Positions 1-10,230 of a stretch of 64,000 nucleotides of DNA are shown here, one piece after another. This DNA is from Opeltia flavorubescens (lineage: Eukaryota > Ascomycota > Lecanoromycetes > Teloschistales > Teloschistaceae), in contig KE546983.1 of NCBI GenBank assembly GCA_000442125.1, positions 687,581-751,580 on the forward strand, read 5' to 3'. How positions within the stretch are numbered: the stretch's first letter is position 1; the number at the start of each line of letters is the position of its first letter. Below the pieces are notes generated by a model. The model was not told the DNA's origin and ran no database searches. It saw nothing but the letters and a program-made list of their open reading frames with translations. A program made the position numbers and the translations under genes.

Positions 1-1823
1 CCCCCATCGAGCGATCGCTTGAAGGACGTGCAGGATCTTGAAAGCTCCCATTACATGCATCGTATTCCCAATCTCCCATGGACCAGCGAACTGGACCTGA
101 AAAGGTCTTGCACCTTGCGTTGCCGCTTTAGTCTTCACCGTATATGCAATCCACAAGACCCAATAATCTCCGTGAATTACAATAGCAGGGACCGGTAAAT
201 CCATCCGCCATCCTTCCAGCCAGCGCTTAGTGAACTCGGCAGTGATCCAGACCGCTAGCTGGATTAGAGGATCCCTAATATCCGTCTTCACTTCGGTGCA
301 GCTGAACATTGGCTTCATACATGTGAAATCTGTTTGGGTTTGATTGATGCTGGCGGGCCCACCGACCTGGTAACGGCCGGCACAGAGGACTTGTCGCTCG
401 GCGTTGGATAGCTCGAGAGCCAGTGTATAGTCAATCTTTTTATCAGGATCAGAGAAAACGTCGGTAGGAGAAGTAGGCAGGAGCTGGGCTGGGGCGATGG
501 AGACCGTGGAGCTGCACGAAATCAGTATTAGGATTACTCGCTGCGGATGCGGAAGGACGAACACATTCAGATCTTCCATCATCTGTTCATCTCCCGCCAG
601 AAACGCTGCCAGCTTGACCAGTCGATTCAGCAAAGGTTCAACGACTTGACTGGACCATTGCGGTTCATGGGTTTGGCCACGATACTTTTCCGCTTGGGTA
701 AGGACTCCTTTGACTGTCTCAAGGACTTTGTCCAGATCGGCCGGATAGTAAAGACCTTCTGCGTAGGCGCCTCCGTGAATCTGTGTTTTGGTTTTCATTG
801 GAGTGTTGTATCTGTTTTCCAGAGGTCCCTGCGAAGGTTAGCAACGATGATGGTACAATCGAAAAGCTCTCAACTCACCGATCGTTCCTGAGGTATAACT
901 CCTGTTGCGCTGATTGCGGATGCCATGTACTGGGACCAGAATTGGACGACCGGCTTTGGCACCATAGGGTCCTTGAGGATTGCGGGGGAATGGAAAAAGA
1001 TGGCTGGTGCCATTTGTGCTAGCTGGTTCCTGGACTTAAATCGCCGTAGTCGAGGTACTCCCGCTCTCGCTCACATCTGATTTCTTCGGGGATATAGACT
1101 TCTTGCGTCCTGTCTTGGATGGCGATGCAGACTTGGAGGCATTGCCAGATCTGCGCGAGGGCGTTTGGGGACTGAAATAGGGGATTGGGCCGCCATCCAA
1201 TAGAGGTGGCCGATCGTTTGATACCGCCAGCAGTCCATGTCTCGCCCGCCTTCTCCCTCTTGTAATTATACCATGTTCATCAGCCTCCTCTTCAACCAAA
1301 GCCTCTTCCATGCCGGAAGCTGCGTAAACATGATTGCCTCGACCTTGAGCAGTATTTCGCTTACTCATCTGGAAGCGATCAGCGACCGGTGACGGGAATC
1401 GGTAGCGTTGACTGAACCTACTCTGTGGATGGTCGATGCAATTCTGGCCGAACGGCGAGGTTGAGGGTGGAGGACTAAAGCAGTNGAAGGTTGAGTGACT
1501 GGTTTTGCTGAAATGCGACGTTTCTTTCGACAAGGATCAGAAGGGGATTCGGCCTTGCGCTTCGGCCGACCGGCTGGTGATGGCGGATGGGGTGAAGAGG
1601 CTGTGGGAAGACGTTGAGGGTTTGAGGAGACTGGTGCAAGAGGTTTCGCAGATGGTCGTGGTCGACGTGACTTGGGCGAAGGCGCGAGATTGTATGAGTC
1701 TGGCAGCTGGTCAATCCATGCGGTGATGTTGGAGGAAGTTGTAGGAGTCGAAGTGGTATTCTGAAGGTGGGCGAGGATAGCGGGCTTCTGCCGTGAATGA
1801 GTCGTTTTCTGGGAAGGACTCAT
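1..1823 (-). CDS. PD-(D/E)XK nuclease-like fungal protein, 3' end cut by window edge
   Basis: The reading frame starts at ATG 1823 and, with three inferred introns (1369-1421, 1023-1074, 829-878), stays open to position 1, giving about 556 visible codons. Exons are 1422-1823, 1075-1368, 879-1022 and 1-828. The intron at 829-878 has GTGAGT, a CTAAC branch point and CAG; the one at 1369-1421 has GTAGGT and CTGAT..CCAG. The first 230 residues are basic, Ser/Pro-rich and probably disordered, with an early I-AWIDQLP segment. The last exon carries the core: KKIDYTLALE (Asp near residue 413), SINQTQTDF, MKPMFSCTEVKT (E-V-K near 459-461), QLAVW, then a W-L-W strand and a GNTMHVMGAFKIL helix. This order matches the fungal PD-(D/E)XK family as I know it (PDDEXK_12-like). 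Members are predicted nucleases; the cellular role is unknown. One N falls in exon 1 (1485). Confidence 0.82.
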
Positions 1824-2887
1824 CGAGTTGTGAGTCGAAGTTAGATCTATATGGTCATGTCATGGGGTTCCGCATAGTACTTGGATCGCAATCGTATGAA
1901 AGGAAAAAAGAAGTGGAAAGTTAGGGCGGGGTAACGTTCGGCAGAAACGCGTGAGGCTGAAAACCTAGCTGGTCCAGATTCGTATTCGCGTTGACCCGGC
2001 AATTCTGAATCACTAATCCCCAATCAGCATGGCGGCTTCAATGGATGCTGAGTAATCTTTAATCGCTTATTCTGACATCAATTGCGACAAGGGTGAAGAA
2101 TCGCCCTGGGACGATCCCGGATATCCAGCTTGGTGGCTCCGGTCATATGTAGATCCACATTCAAGGGGTACCTCTGCGGATCGATGAGTCAACGGCGAGC
2201 GACAAAAATGGAGATAAGGCAATAATCCCTGCGGTAGAGAGGCGGGCGAGCTCTGTAGCAGGATTGATTCATAGCAAGGTTTACACTCCTCTATTGAGGC
2301 AGAACCAACCTTTAGTAATGCTCGAGCATTGGCCTTTTCTCAGTCAATAATTAAATCTTGTTCTTTATATCCGATGGATCTTTTGACGTGTTGATACTCG
2401 GTGAAGCCGACAAGAACGCCATTATCTCCTCTCCTTATTTGTCGTTGCTGCTGCCGAGCGAGTGTGGCGTTCATGGTCATTCGAGTCGCTACCCTCGTCG
2501 CTGCTGTGGACCGCGCGTTGTGGTACTGGATTCCATATTCCGTTAAGACACGTCTGCCATGAGATCAGTCTAATTTTGACTTTGGCTGGAGACTCCTTGG
2601 ACTAGACCTGCACATCCGTCTGTGATAGATGCATTATAGGTCTCCACGGTGTGTATGGGTTATTAGGCTTGAGATGGTTCCTTTGAGGGTTGGCTGGCAG
2701 GATCTTTGCTATTTGGCTTGCGTTTGATTTGTTTGACTATTTAGCTGCAACGCGCAAAAAGGACATTATGAAGAAAGAGAAGAACTTCTTTAGAGCATTC
2801 TTTGGTCAATTTAGCATTCAATGGTAATTCTAGCCTGGCAAAATGATGCTTGCGCGTTTCAAACTGCAAAAGATCGAGTTGAACAGT
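1824..2887. other. intergenic, no gene seen
   Basis: This stretch lies upstream of the minus-strand PD-(D/E)XK gene and should hold its promoter. I see only short open frames with no protein-like pattern and no clear repeat. Confidence 0.5.
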
Positions 2888-3947
2888 CTAGCCGGGGCTG
2901 CCCAAAGCACCTATGTTGTAGCGATCTGTGAAAAGGAAACGGTCTGTGGTGAGGGAACGTTCTGCCACGATAGATGGAAATCGAGTCTTGAAATCATTCA
3001 CCGAGAAGTTGCCTGCATGGTCGATCGCGTTGTACAGGTCGGTGTGGCCTTGGTTGTGTTGTTCTAGGTGCCAATCTCTTCTAACATTGCCCCATTCCGC
3101 ATCAGCATATGACCAGATGCCGGCTTGGATGATCCGTAAAAAGTAGTTGTTGAACCATATTCTGTCTTGCGGTGCCCAGTCGTTAGACAAAAAATTTCCA
3201 TCACGACGTTGGGCTTGGCTGTCTTGTATGGCTACATCGATGGCTACAAACGCTGAATGGACTCGAATGTTGGTTCTTTCCAAACATTGTCTGGAATCCG
3301 GGGTCCTTGATCATGCGAAATGGTACGATGGATTTGCGAATATCTTTACGGACGTGGGCCCGAGCTGTTCGTCGAACATTTGGCCCTTCAGAGAGTCGAG
3401 TTCTCGGTCGATGATGGCAAAGCCCTCCTTTGTGTTCCGTCTCGGCACAGGCACAAAATTCATACCAGGCAATTGGTCTAGGAGATCCTGCATTCGGTTG
3501 GCATTGGCACAGCTGAAGGATACAGTGATCATATCATCACAGTCGGAGTCGGATTTAGGAACAATACTGTTCTTCAAGAACCGTTCGATGATCGCTTTCT
3601 CATCTGCAAAGTATCAGCGAAAATCATGAATATTCATGCAGAAGGTGGCGTACAAAGATGGTCAACGCTCACGTCTCTGGCCTCAGCAGGGGGCGACGGG
3701 CTTAAGGGCTGTTGAGAAGTTTTGCGGTAGCCGAGACTGTTAGTGATAATGGCTGTGGCACACTCGGAAGGCGGATATAGGATTGGTGAAGGTTACTAAA
3801 GTAGTTGAACCCATCTTCATTCTCCTCAGGATCGCTTAATATAGAAAGGTGTCGCATGAAACAAGAAGAATTATCGAGATAATAACCGTCCTTACCCACC
3901 ATGCGATACTTTGCAGCTGCGTCCCTAGAACATTGGTATAGATGCAA
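2888..3947 (-). CDS. possible multi-exon gene, unrecognised
   Basis: Three protein-like open segments lie in order on the minus strand: 3947-3702, about 3608-3311 and 3308-2888. A GTGAGC donor near 3670 and a TTTGCAG acceptor near 3609 would join the first to the second and give ...DEKAIIERFLKNSIVPKS. The last two are in the same frame, separated by one TGA (about 3309) that could lie in a 36-nt GTACCA..CCAG intron or be a real stop. The segments contain acidic and aromatic stretches (for example WFNNYFLRIIQAGIWSYADAEWG) but no domain I can name. No initiator is certain. It could be a diverged single-copy gene or a relic. Confidence 0.3.
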
Positions 3948-4019
3948 CGAGCTTCAGCAATCTCTCTTCTACTTCGCCGGCGTTATTGGTAACATGACTA
4001 ATGTATCTATTATATTGGT

Positions 4020-4053
4020 GGGTATCAAGTGATGCATGCATCACTTGATACCC
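4020..4053. repeat. perfect 34-bp palindrome centred on TGCA
   Basis: The left arm is GGGTATCAAGTGATGCA and the right arm is its exact reverse complement, with no spacer. The centre is GATGCATGCATC, which recurs at 7501 and 23324. No known fungal element is recognised in it. It could be a cruciform-forming site, a very short inverted-repeat element or an excision product. Confidence 0.9.
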
Positions 4054-4247
4054 GATGTGCATCGTGACTGCCGTACCTTCCTATTTTGCCCGTTGTTAAA
4101 GCTAGGTTGCTGCTTGAGTTTCTTGACTTTACCGAATATTAGCCGTACCGGCTGCACTGCTTCTTTGTTGTCCAGAAAGGAACACCCATTGATATCTTCG
4201 ATTCATTTTGGTGGGTCTCGCAGGAAAAGGGCAGCGACAGGTTGGCG

Positions 4248-4779
4248 TCAATCCTTGATCAAGCTACGGCGGTGAATAAGAGCATCGTCATCGTTATTGC
4301 TATCATCCTCCTGATCAGTAAGGACTACCGAGCATGAATTCGTGGTTGACGAAGAGCTTTGAGACGTGGACGATGAGATCCAGGTCCTGGATGACGACGG
4401 CGAGGGACCAGAGGTAATGGAGCTGGTGGTGGTATGTTGTGATGTTGCCTTCTTGGTTGTAGAAAGGTCATCGATACCACGACGACCAGTGAATGCGAAG
4501 GGGATGAAGACATTGTGCACAGCAACTGGCGTACATGTAGCTTGATGCTTTACTTCGTGTCAAAACAATTCAAGCCATGTACCAGACTTTGTAGCTTGTG
4601 AACTGCAGAACGACTTGAATTACCAGTGAGGATTTGCGGACGCAGGTACCCCGGCCCCCTTTGGCATCGGGACTGCAGTTCTTCTCCTTGCCATGACAGC
4701 CTCGAAAGTGCCATGAACGGCGGCGAAACACTGAAGAAGGGCTGTTGCAGAGTACTCGGCTCAGGAGATGTTCATTCAT
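4248..4779 (-). CDS. possible short gene with Ser/Thr-rich tail
   Basis: A 5' segment from ATG 4779 reads through FRGCHGKEKNCSPDAKGG and VRKSSL, followed by a possible GTAATT donor near 4622. A second open segment (4520-4248) is strongly Ser/Thr-rich and ends in an acidic patch (DQEDDSNNDDD). Together they could encode a small Cys-containing protein with a mucin-like tail, but no signal peptide is obvious and the splice is a guess. Confidence 0.2.
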
Positions 4780-5783
4780 GGTTGGTATCTCTGAGGGTTG
4801 GCAATGCCTGATCCGCCAGTTCGTTTGTGGTCAATGTTTGTAATATATCTTTGTACATATCATTGCAAGCATAGCGGCCTCGTGGGTATACTCGCTCGCG
4901 CCTTGCAACACTATAGTCGATGAAGCCTGAAACAAAATAGGGGGGTATTCATCATCGTGGCCAAAGAAAAGAAAAGTTGCAGACCGCCACTACACAATGA
5001 TTCGAGCATGACATGCTGCGACATGCTGCGCGGAGAAGTATTGGCCAGTCTAAGACGCGCTTATTAAACCCATGATAAATGACGAGAGAAGACGTGAACG
5101 CCTGCTGCCGGGTTGGTCCAAAGCAGTTCCGACGAAAGTCGATACTCAATACCCGTTGAGCTTCCAGGAATCCATTACTGTATCACGGCAAATGGTGTGC
5201 ACATGGATGTAAGCACTGCTTTGACCCTGTCCAAATCACTCTACCTCGGTCTCTCGCATATCGACGGTCAGCAACGGGCAGTGACCAGTCTCAGCTCACG
5301 TGTTCGTCCGGCGCTGAGTAGGTGCGTGGATTATACGGGAGCCAGTAAATGAGCTATCAGGCAAGGTTGACGCCGTGTATCCTATGATCTTCGGCAGCAT
5401 CAAATTCTAATTCTTTGAGCGCTGTTTTCTTGTGTGCGTGCTATTTGCCCAGGACAAGGCACGATACACTCTGCGATGTTTACCTTACAGGATTGAGGAC
5501 GGAACCTGCCAAGACACGGAAATCTCCGAGTTGATGCATTACGTCATTTCAATGCATGTGAGGTCCCATTGAGCAAAGGAATCCCCTTGCGCCCACCAAG
5601 GTGAAGTCAGGAATGAGAGTATTGCCACGTTAAGGACGGAAGAGTGATCAAGGCTTATGGTTTCCTTAGGAAATATCTACAGCTTTGACCGAGCCTAGAA
5701 ATCCAAGTCACCGAGCTATCGCCTCTAAATAAGTCCTGCACTCGCACAATTCGTCGGCCATCCCGAACTTCAGACTGGCAATC
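4780..5783. other. intergenic, no gene seen
   Basis: Base composition is balanced and only short overlapping frames are present. The right part lies upstream of the plus-strand CxxC gene at 5784 and may hold its promoter. Confidence 0.45.
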
Positions 5784-6576
5784 ATGACCGCAATGTGGAA
5801 GTGGACTAATTCTCTATATTGCGCCATCTGTGGTGCTCCTTTCGAGCGCCCAGAAACGTGCTATCATGAAGACGCAGAGCACGACAATCCAGCAGAAAAT
5901 GACGAGTCATGGAACGTCTGCTTCGGTGTGGCATATGATTCACGCAAGCTATCACAAGAAGATAGAGAGGTGAGGAGAGTCAAATAACCATGATATTATC
6001 TTGTCACTGAATCCTTGGCTAGTGGTGGACCGATCTCCAAGTCGTCGGAAAATGGACTGATATGTCGGTCTGCTTCCCTTTCTAAAGACCCAGGATGCTG
6101 AGTACTGTAGAGATACCACCCTCGAGAACCTGTCTTCCTCCCAAAACTTCTTCATCTCTGGCCCAGCGTCTTTGGAATGGCGTGATTATGGCGAGCCAAA
6201 TTGTCCCTCAGTTCCAACTCGAGACAACGGTAGCGTCCAAATCGAAGTCTACTGTACACTGGACAAGGCCGAAGGAATGCTATTCCCAGTCCACAAGGTC
6301 TGTCACGACATCGTCACCGAAATGTGTGACTACCGACAGAGTCGAACCACTCCTTCCACCAAGCCCAATACCCCCGAGCAATTTTACGATGCATTCACCC
6401 GATGCAGGTACCGGAACGTCAACACTCCGTCAGAGGGTCATGGAGGAGGACTGGAGTGGCCCCACAAAGCCTATGGAGTCACTCAGTGTTGGAGCGATGG
6501 CTGGGACTGTATACGAGGCGGTGAGGTCTGTAGTGAATCGTGGATCTGGGGATTTTCGACTCCCTTGCTGATCTAA
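5784..6576 (+). pseudogene. CxxC (CAICGAPF) fungal F-box-like family gene, frame broken
   Basis: ATG 5784 (context ATCATGACC) starts a 62-codon exon with the N-terminal LYCAICGAPFERP motif seen in a large fungal family that often carries an F-box further on. A GTGAGG donor at 5970 and a CTAG acceptor at 6022 define a 53-nt intron. Exon 2 opens with WWTDLQVVGKW but its frame ends near 6080. The continuing protein-like frame (YVGLLPFLKTQDAEYC..., 6061 onward) is shifted by one base. It then runs to the TAA at 6574-6576 through FFISGPASLEWRDYG, the family-like FPVHKVCHDIVTEM and GGGLEWPHKAYGV. The shift at about 6045-6060 suggests a single-base indel in the genome or assembly. Function is unknown; members with F-boxes are thought to act as ubiquitin-ligase adaptors. 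Confidence 0.5.
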
Positions 6577-7222
6577 TTGCGAAGATCTTCTGTGCAAAAC
6601 CCATCCTTGCTAGGGCCACGCCCCTATCTCCCCCTTTAACACGGTCGTTTCCGAGCGATATGCGATTCATAAGCAAGGAAAGCGGCGCGGCAGCCGATAA
6701 GGATTGCCTGCCGCGCGCCGGCGACGTTGAACTCGACCAGAGAAGCGATACCGATCCTACAGCAGAAAGCTTCGCATTTAGCCGGTCGAGTGACACGACT
6801 TTGCTATCAATTGACGACTCTGATTCACCTGAACAATCTCCGATTATGCCTACTGGAGGGAGTCATACTGGTTCCGATACAAATTGTGCATACAACAGGT
6901 GGGAGGAACACATCAAACGGTTCATCGAACAAGCCGATCAGAGCGACAACCCAGAAGAGGTACTGGAGGGCGCGAACACGATCTTCGCGGACGCGCCACT
7001 GCAGATTCAAAATCGATGGAGAATCTTCAAGATCTTGCAAGCTGCATGAGGATGATCGGTGCAGAGTATGAGATGGCATGTAGCATGATAGTCAGATCGG
7101 TGGAAAATCTTGGCGGGTGGGCTGCGTACTTTGCAGAGTCGGGCGAAGACTGCCCCGGCGAAGGCAGTAGTCGCGGCGATACAAATTGGGCACGTGGTGC
7201 AGAGATCAATTACATAGCATAG
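6540..7222 (+). CDS. possible downstream exon or separate gene, unrecognised
   Basis: An open frame at 6540-7049 encodes 169 residues. It has an acidic, Ser-rich middle (STIDDSDSPEQSP-like) and a helical end (WEEHIKRFIEQADQSDNPEEVLEGANTIF). It overlaps the end of the preceding CxxC frame, so it may be a 3' exon of that gene joined by splicing, or an independent gene without a clear ATG. A second frame at about 7027-7222 (MENLQDLASCMRMIGAEYEMACSMIV) could be a further exon. No domain is recognised. Confidence 0.28.
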
Positions 7223-7479
7223 ATTAGCCTGGGAGATGTTTCAGTTCGGAGGAATAAAGAGTCTTTGTTTATCAGCTAATATCGTGATTTCTCTGCAACC
7301 GCCGCGATATGTTATACTCGAGACCTTAATTCCCTCAGTTGGGTCGAATACTTCCACCGAAGCCACAGTATTATCGGCCACCACGATAAGCCTCAGTATA
7401 TTTAGGAACCAAGCTCTTACTACTATATTACCAGTGTATTATCAATAATCGTGCAGTCATCCAACCAGCCCATCGTCCG

Positions 7480-7521
7480 TACAGTCACTGAGTATAAAAC
7501 GATGCATGCATCGCTTTATTC
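7480..7521. repeat. imperfect palindrome, GATGCATGCATC family
   Basis: A 14-bp perfect core (CGATGCATGCATCG) sits inside longer, nearly symmetrical flanks: ACTGAGTATAAAA on the left and CTTTATTCCATCAGT on the right. The flanks match when inverted, allowing a small indel. The element shares its 12-bp core with 4031 and 23324 but not its flanks, so it is the central motif that recurs. Confidence 0.75.
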
Positions 7522-10059
7522 CATCAGTCAATTTTAACTTGTCGGTTCTTCAATTAGGGTATCCCGTTTGCTCTTCTATCAGAGTCGTTATTTCGAAAGT
7601 CTCCATGGTGATGACGCCTGGGAATGGTGTTATTGCAAGCGATATATATATAAAAATTACTATAACCTAATGTTACACCTACGAGGAGTAGAGTATTTTA
7701 TTTAATTTAGGGGACGTTTACCAACTCTTGTAGACGGCTTCACGATAAACGCTGGGTGGTTTCAATCGCCTGGACGGCTTTCGCGCTTCTTCTTCTTGTT
7801 GATCTAGGCGTATTCATTGCTCTTGGAGATGCAGAGGAGGTTTATCTGCTGGTATAGCCCGATTTAGGGGCCGTAGGACAATCCTCGAAGATTGGCTGCC
7901 GAGAGACGATATATATTGGCTTCGGCGATGAAAATACCGCAGATGGATTGGTGTCAGTAATCATGGACTTGGCCTTGCATATATTGCGCTCAACGAGATA
8001 CCTATCTAGTCAAATCTTGGGATAGTATCTCGTGAAGGACCGCCTGTAGACAACGCGGTATTATTGACAGCATTTATTCCGGACTCGAAGAAACGTGATT
8101 GCTAATAATCAGGTCCTAGCGCTTCGATTTTTAAAATCGATGTATGCATTAATTTATGATGTTATAGATATCCTCTATATATATCCCGACTACTAGCAAT
8201 CGTCTCAACATTTACAAAAGGGTTCAGCACAGAAGGGAAAACAGTTTCGTTATCAGTATAAGTTTGCAGACCTCGTGCGATCCTGCCGCTGATTGCGGAG
8301 ATCTCGCCTTTTCTTGCCTTTATATCTTACCAGAATTCTTGGCTCTGCACCGACTCCGCCCGTGCAATCTATAAACCGCAGGTCTATCCAAGATTCGAGT
8401 TAAAAAGTATCGTTATTGTTCCTTTGTAAATCTGTATTATATGATCTCCATTCCGGATCCAATTTTGCGAAGATTGCCTTGTTTGCTAATCTATAACCTC
8501 TTCGATGTGGAATACCTATAAAACTGCCCGGCCTTCGCGACCAACAGCCAAAGAATCGCGGTAGAGATCTTGAAAGTGTTCTGTCGTAGCGTTGATCAGC
8601 TTTTGATATATATATTTCAATAAGGATAGCATACTTGTGGCCGTGGCAAGCATTTGAGACAAAATATTGCATTTCTGGAGTCGAACGAAAACCCTCTTGT
8701 CACGCAGCTAGTCATGCGTTCATTGTCCGACTGGCGTTACTTTCCTGTCGAATGGAGGGCCTGTTCTGCTCTTGAAAACTGGATGCCATCCAGCTGAAGG
8801 AAAGTTGATGAAGAGTTCTATGCGTTCCCATTTATGGTTGTCGGGGCCTGGCTGCGAATGCCTTGGTATATTGGCAGTACTGTATCGGGTCGAGGATTGG
8901 CTTCGGCTCGTACCAATTTATCGGCCCACCATCTAGTTATCACCAACCACGATCGGGATGGTGTGGGTTGCTCAAAATGCGAGCTATTGCCTTCGCTAAA
9001 AAGCAGGCGCACTGTATTACAATCATCATCCAAGGCTGACCAGATAGAGGAAATAATCTTGCGTTGAAAATCAAGCCGAGATGAAGGTAAATATAATGAA
9101 GAGTATAAGGGTAAAAAGAAAGAAAAATAGAGGACGGTGAAGACTCTATTCCAACGTATATATAAAATAAAGATTTCGTCGAGTAAAAACGAATAGATGG
9201 ATCTGGAATTTGACATTCAAGTATATAGAAAAAGGTAATGGGTGCTTCGGCTCTTCATATAATTGTCAATATTCCAGAAGGCTTATTGTTCTTACTCAAC
9301 TTATTATGGAGACTAGAAGTCAAATCGACTGCTATAAACAGGTTATTACAAAGGACACCTAGCATTCAAATTTTTTAGCAATCGAGCCGCTAAGTATATC
9401 GATTAATAAAAGTGTAATCTTACACTAGATAGATAGAACTCTTGGCTTTAGGCCCTTGACCATCAGCTCGTTGCCCATTTACCATTCTCCTCTCGCATTT
9501 GAATTTACGATGCTTGGCCAGTACTGACTCATCTTTGCCACGGGTTCTTAGGTTAGCACACGAAGAGGCAATATCTCAATATGAGATCCACCATAAAAAT
9601 GAGAGGAAGTAGTAAAATAGGCGCAAGTCCGTATACTACGATCCAGTATAGCGATAGTCTGATCCACTCGCAGCCACTAGTTATAGAGATGTATAAATAA
9701 CAGATTCCAAGAGATCTTGCCCAGAAACGCGCCCCACAGGCTTTACAAGACCTAGCTCTCTGATCTGAATATATTCATTATAAGTCTTGCACTACGGTAT
9801 GCTCAATACTATTAAAAGTCTCTACAGCCAGAATCCATAATATGGAAGACGCTACCTCGTTATCTCTCCAGCGACGAAGACGATCATGTTGCTCGACGAC
9901 GCTTTCGAAGAGTTTCCTCAATCGAGGCCTACATATAGTCGGGGGGAGCAGTTGAATACTAACTTTTGAGAAGTCTAATAATACCTATCGGTGCTCCATG
10001 GTTTCTGGAGCTGTATTATCAGGCATAGCGAACATCCTTTGGCATTTAGCCTCCTTGAT

Positions 10060-10230
10060 GCACGGCGAAGAGGAGTAGAATATAGAACCCGACGTTATAG
10101 ATAAACGAAACAAGAAGGTCTGCTCTAACAGAGGCAACATTAGCCCATGCCTCCTCAAATATGGGTAAAGAGCACGATATATAAACTCCGATATTGCGGA
10201 TAAATAAGACAAGGAGATCTTGCCACCCAA
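10060..10230 (-). repeat. two diverged copies of a coding-like segment
   Basis: Two segments about 107 bp apart are similar on the minus strand. In one frame they translate as DLLVLFIRNIGVYI and DLLVSFIYNVGFYI, so similarity is visible at both DNA and peptide level. The host frame (10046-10276) is only 76 codons long. This may be the remnant of a protein with internal repeats, now decayed; I cannot name it. Confidence 0.45.

Noticed and set aside
547-891. 114-codon plus-strand frame
   Set aside because: It lies opposite the well-supported minus-strand PD-(D/E)XK exon 4 and has no protein-like pattern.
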